Below the pieces are notes generated by a model, which did no database searches, had not been told where the DNA came from, and saw only the letters and a list, made by a program, of their open reading frames with translations. Positions 5,411-7,549 of a stretch of 7,549 nucleotides of DNA are shown one piece after another. The position numbers were made by a program, and so were the translations under genes. Source of the DNA: Desulfobacterales bacterium (lineage in GTDB: Bacteria > Desulfobacterota > Desulfobacteria > Desulfobacterales > C00003060); NCBI GenBank assembly GCA_030616425.1, contig JAUWXJ010000115.1:1-7549 (forward strand), in the 5' to 3' direction. Each line of letters opens with the position of its first letter. Position 1 is the first letter of the stretch.

Positions 5411-7545
5411 TTCCCCGTTCCCCATCCCAGATATTCTGAACGGTAGTCGATCTCTCGCTCGATCTTGACTGCACAGACCTTAAGCTCCGGGATCTTGGCC
5501 ACCGGGTCCAGAGCTCCATGGGTCAAAACATTGGTCCGGGTCTCAGGGTAGTGGAAGGTCATGGAGACAACACCCGGAGGGGTTGTTCCCGAGATCTTTG
5601 CCTTGGCCCTGACAGTCCCGCGCCTGGAGATCACCTTTACGGTCTCACCCTCCTCGATCCCCAGTCCGGCTGCATCAGCAGGATTTATCTCTACCTGTTC
5701 TTCACCGCGCAAGACATTCAGTTCCGGCACCTTGCGCGAGAGGGTGCCGTGATAATGAAAGATACTCCGCCTTGTAGTCAAGACCAGGGGATACTCACGG
5801 CTGGTCTCCTCTGCCGGGGGACGGTAGAAAACAGGTGTGAGCTGCCCGCGATTGCTGGGGGTGGTGAACTTCTCGGCATAGAGATACGGTGTGCCGGGGT
5901 GTTTCTTGTCAGGGCACGGCCACTGTATTCCAGTCCCCTCAATACGCTCGTACGTGATACCCCCGTAACTTGGAGTCACCTTAGATATCTCTTTCATAAC
6001 CTGTTCAGGGCTGTCAAAATCAAACCCCTTGGCCCCCATCTCTTTTGCAATGTCGCAGATGATCTCCCAGTCGAGGCGGGTGTTACCTAGAGGCTTTATG
6101 GCTTCACGCACCCGCTGTATCCGCCGCTCGGTGTTTGTGAACGTCCCGTTTTTTTCAGCAAAACTGGCCGCCGGCAGGACCACATCGGCCATTTGTGCGG
6201 TCTCCGTGAGGAAGATATCCTGCACAACGAGCAGCTCCAGATGCGAGACTGCCTCTTCGATAAAGCTGGTGTCGGCCTCGGTAAGCACGGGATTCTCACC
6301 CACGAGGTAGAGGGCCTTCACATCCCTTGAATTGGCGGCCCCAAACACCTCGGTCAGGGTCAGCCCTGGTGACGAACTCAGCTTGCACCCCCAGGCCTTC
6401 TCGAATTTTTTTCGTATCTTTGTATCACCGACCTTCTGGTAGCCCGGAAAGACATCCGGCAGGGCCCCCATGTCGCAGGCCCCCTGAACATTGTTTTGAC
6501 CCCTCAAGGGGTTGACGCCTGTTGAGGGTTTCCCGATCTGGCCCGTAAGGAGCGCCAGGTTGGCCACGGCTCTTACATTATCGGTCCCATGGGAGTGCTG
6601 GGTAATCCCCATGGCATAGAAGATTGTTGCAGGTGAAACAGAGGCATACATCCTGGCGGCCTCGGCAATATCCCTGACGTCCACACCGGCGATCTGCGCA
6701 TTGAAGGAGAGAGCAGATGCCATGACCGCTTCTGCAAAGGCATCAAAGCCGTCACACCTCTCTTCAACAAATGCTGTATTTAGGAGTTTCTCTTCAACAA
6801 TGACCCTGGCCATGGCATTTAAGAGGGCCACATCGGTTCCTGGACGATGCCTGAGCCAGATATCAGCTATCCGGCAAAGCGGTGTTTCACGCGGGTCAGC
6901 CACGATGAGCTTTGCGCCGTTTCGTACTGCCCTGATAATCTGTCTACCTATGATCGGATGGGCGGCTGTCGGATTGCTCCCTATGACAAAGATGCAGGCA
7001 GCTTCCGCGATTTCAGAAATAGAGTTTGTCATTGCGCCGCTACCGAGCATGGCAGCCAGACCGGCTACCGTGGGCGAGTGTCAGAGGCGTGCGCAATGGT
7101 CTATATTGTTTGTCCCCATCACGCCCCTTACAAACTTCTGAAAGATATAGTTCTCTTCGTTGGTACACTTTGCAGAAGCAATGGAGGCAAATTGGTCCCC
7201 TTTATAATGGGCCAGGCTGCTGGCAACATACTTGATCGCCTGTTCCCAGTTGACCTCAACAAATTTCCCTCCTCGCTTGACAAGGGGCGATGTCACGGAT
7301 TTGCCAGGATGAGCTACTTCATCAATGCCGTGGGCTATCCGCTCAAGCGGGTCGTACGCCCGCACAAGCGGCGAAGAGAGCCGATCAGGACTATGAATAA
7401 ACCCGTGGCCAAAGCGCCCTCGTACGCAAAGCTCACCCTGGTTTACAGGGTTTTCAGAATCACCCTCGGCCCTAACAATCGTGTCCCCCCGCACACCCAA
7501 ATGGAGCCCACAGCCCACACCGCAATAAGCGCAGATCGTCTTCAC
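5404..7545 (-). CDS. fdhF: Selenocysteine-containing formate dehydrogenase catalytic subunit
   Basis: This molybdenum/tungsten bis-MGD enzyme oxidises formate to CO2, or the reverse. Read through the UGA at 7083-7081 as selenocysteine, the frame gives 713 residues, close to E. coli FdhF (715). The N-terminal 4Fe-4S motif is C5-x2-C8-x3-C12-x27-C40. Sec155 lies in DHCARL-Sec-HSPTVAGL, with the adjacent catalytic His156; in this family Sec or Cys ligates the metal. The NPLRGQNNVQGACDMGALPD segment carries the conserved active-site Arg. The C-terminal molybdopterin-dinucleotide domain (RSIFHYHGTLSRKVPELN onward) is complete. The first codon visible is GTG at 7545. Only four bases lie upstream and the frame is open there, so the true start may be outside the window. 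Electron-transfer partners are not in the window. Without Sec decoding it would be misread as two genes (7545-7081 and 7050-5404). Confidence 0.96.
7051..7083 (-). promoter_or_regulatory. UGA selenocysteine codon with bacterial SECIS hairpin
   Basis: UGA (7083-7081) is followed after 11 nt by a stem-loop: GGUAGCC (7069-7063), loop GGUCU (7062-7058), GGCUGCC (7057-7051). All seven pairs form, one of them U-G. The loop contains the GU that SelB recognises, and the 11-nt distance and GGUCU loop match the E. coli fdhF SECIS as I recall it. The peptide on both sides is continuous formate dehydrogenase sequence, so this is recoding rather than a nonsense mutation. The host must carry selA, selB, selC and selD elsewhere. 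Confidence 0.95.
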
Positions 7546-7549
7546 TTCC

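Noticed and set aside
5404..7545. Formate dehydrogenase as a pseudogene or as two separate genes split at 7081
   Set aside because: The stop is UGA at the exact catalytic position, followed by a SECIS hairpin, and no other frame disruption exists.

Overview
The window looks like part of the chromosome of an anaerobic, Gram-negative-type bacterium, plausibly a member of the Desulfobacterota (old Deltaproteobacteria). This is inferred from three things: a selenocysteine-type formate dehydrogenase, a KefB-type antiporter, and intergenic DNA littered with hairpin repeats. No rRNA or marker gene is present to fix the taxon.

Layout. Positions 1-603 contain no convincing gene and are packed with inverted repeats, including two copies of GGGGTCACATC and a folded palindrome at 67-121 that resembles an integron attC site. 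On the + strand, 604-2604 encodes a KefB-like CPA2 cation:proton antiporter. It is followed, through an ATGA stop/start overlap, by a 49-residue zinc-ribbon protein (2604-2753) that is easily missed. A nested, roughly 90-bp inverted repeat (2757-2847) separates this pair from a convergent minus-strand block.

The minus-strand block, read in transcription order from the right edge, contains four genes. The first is a formate dehydrogenase catalytic subunit (7545 down to 5404) with an in-frame UGA selenocysteine codon at 7083-7081 and a textbook bacterial SECIS hairpin after it. The second is pabB, aminodeoxychorismate synthase component I (5331 to 4075). The third is a small exported protein with five 11-residue coiled-coil repeats (4029 to 3634). 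The fourth is an aspartate/glutamate racemase-family enzyme (3548 to 2853). The gap between fdh and pabB is filled by a tandem 7-bp repeat that begins in the fdh stop codon and runs to the pabB start.

How the genes may work together. The antiporter and zinc-ribbon protein are very probably co-translated. On the other strand, formate dehydrogenase and PabB could be linked through one-carbon metabolism, since formate enters the folate pool and PabB makes the folate precursor p-aminobenzoate, but this is inference from proximity. The exported repeat protein and the racemase have no evident pathway link.

The most notable signals are the UGA/SECIS pair (which would make a naive annotation report two broken genes), the coupled zinc-ribbon micro-gene, the 11-residue repeat protein, and the unexplained structured repeats in the 5' 600 bases. 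I do not see a clearly new multi-gene system.
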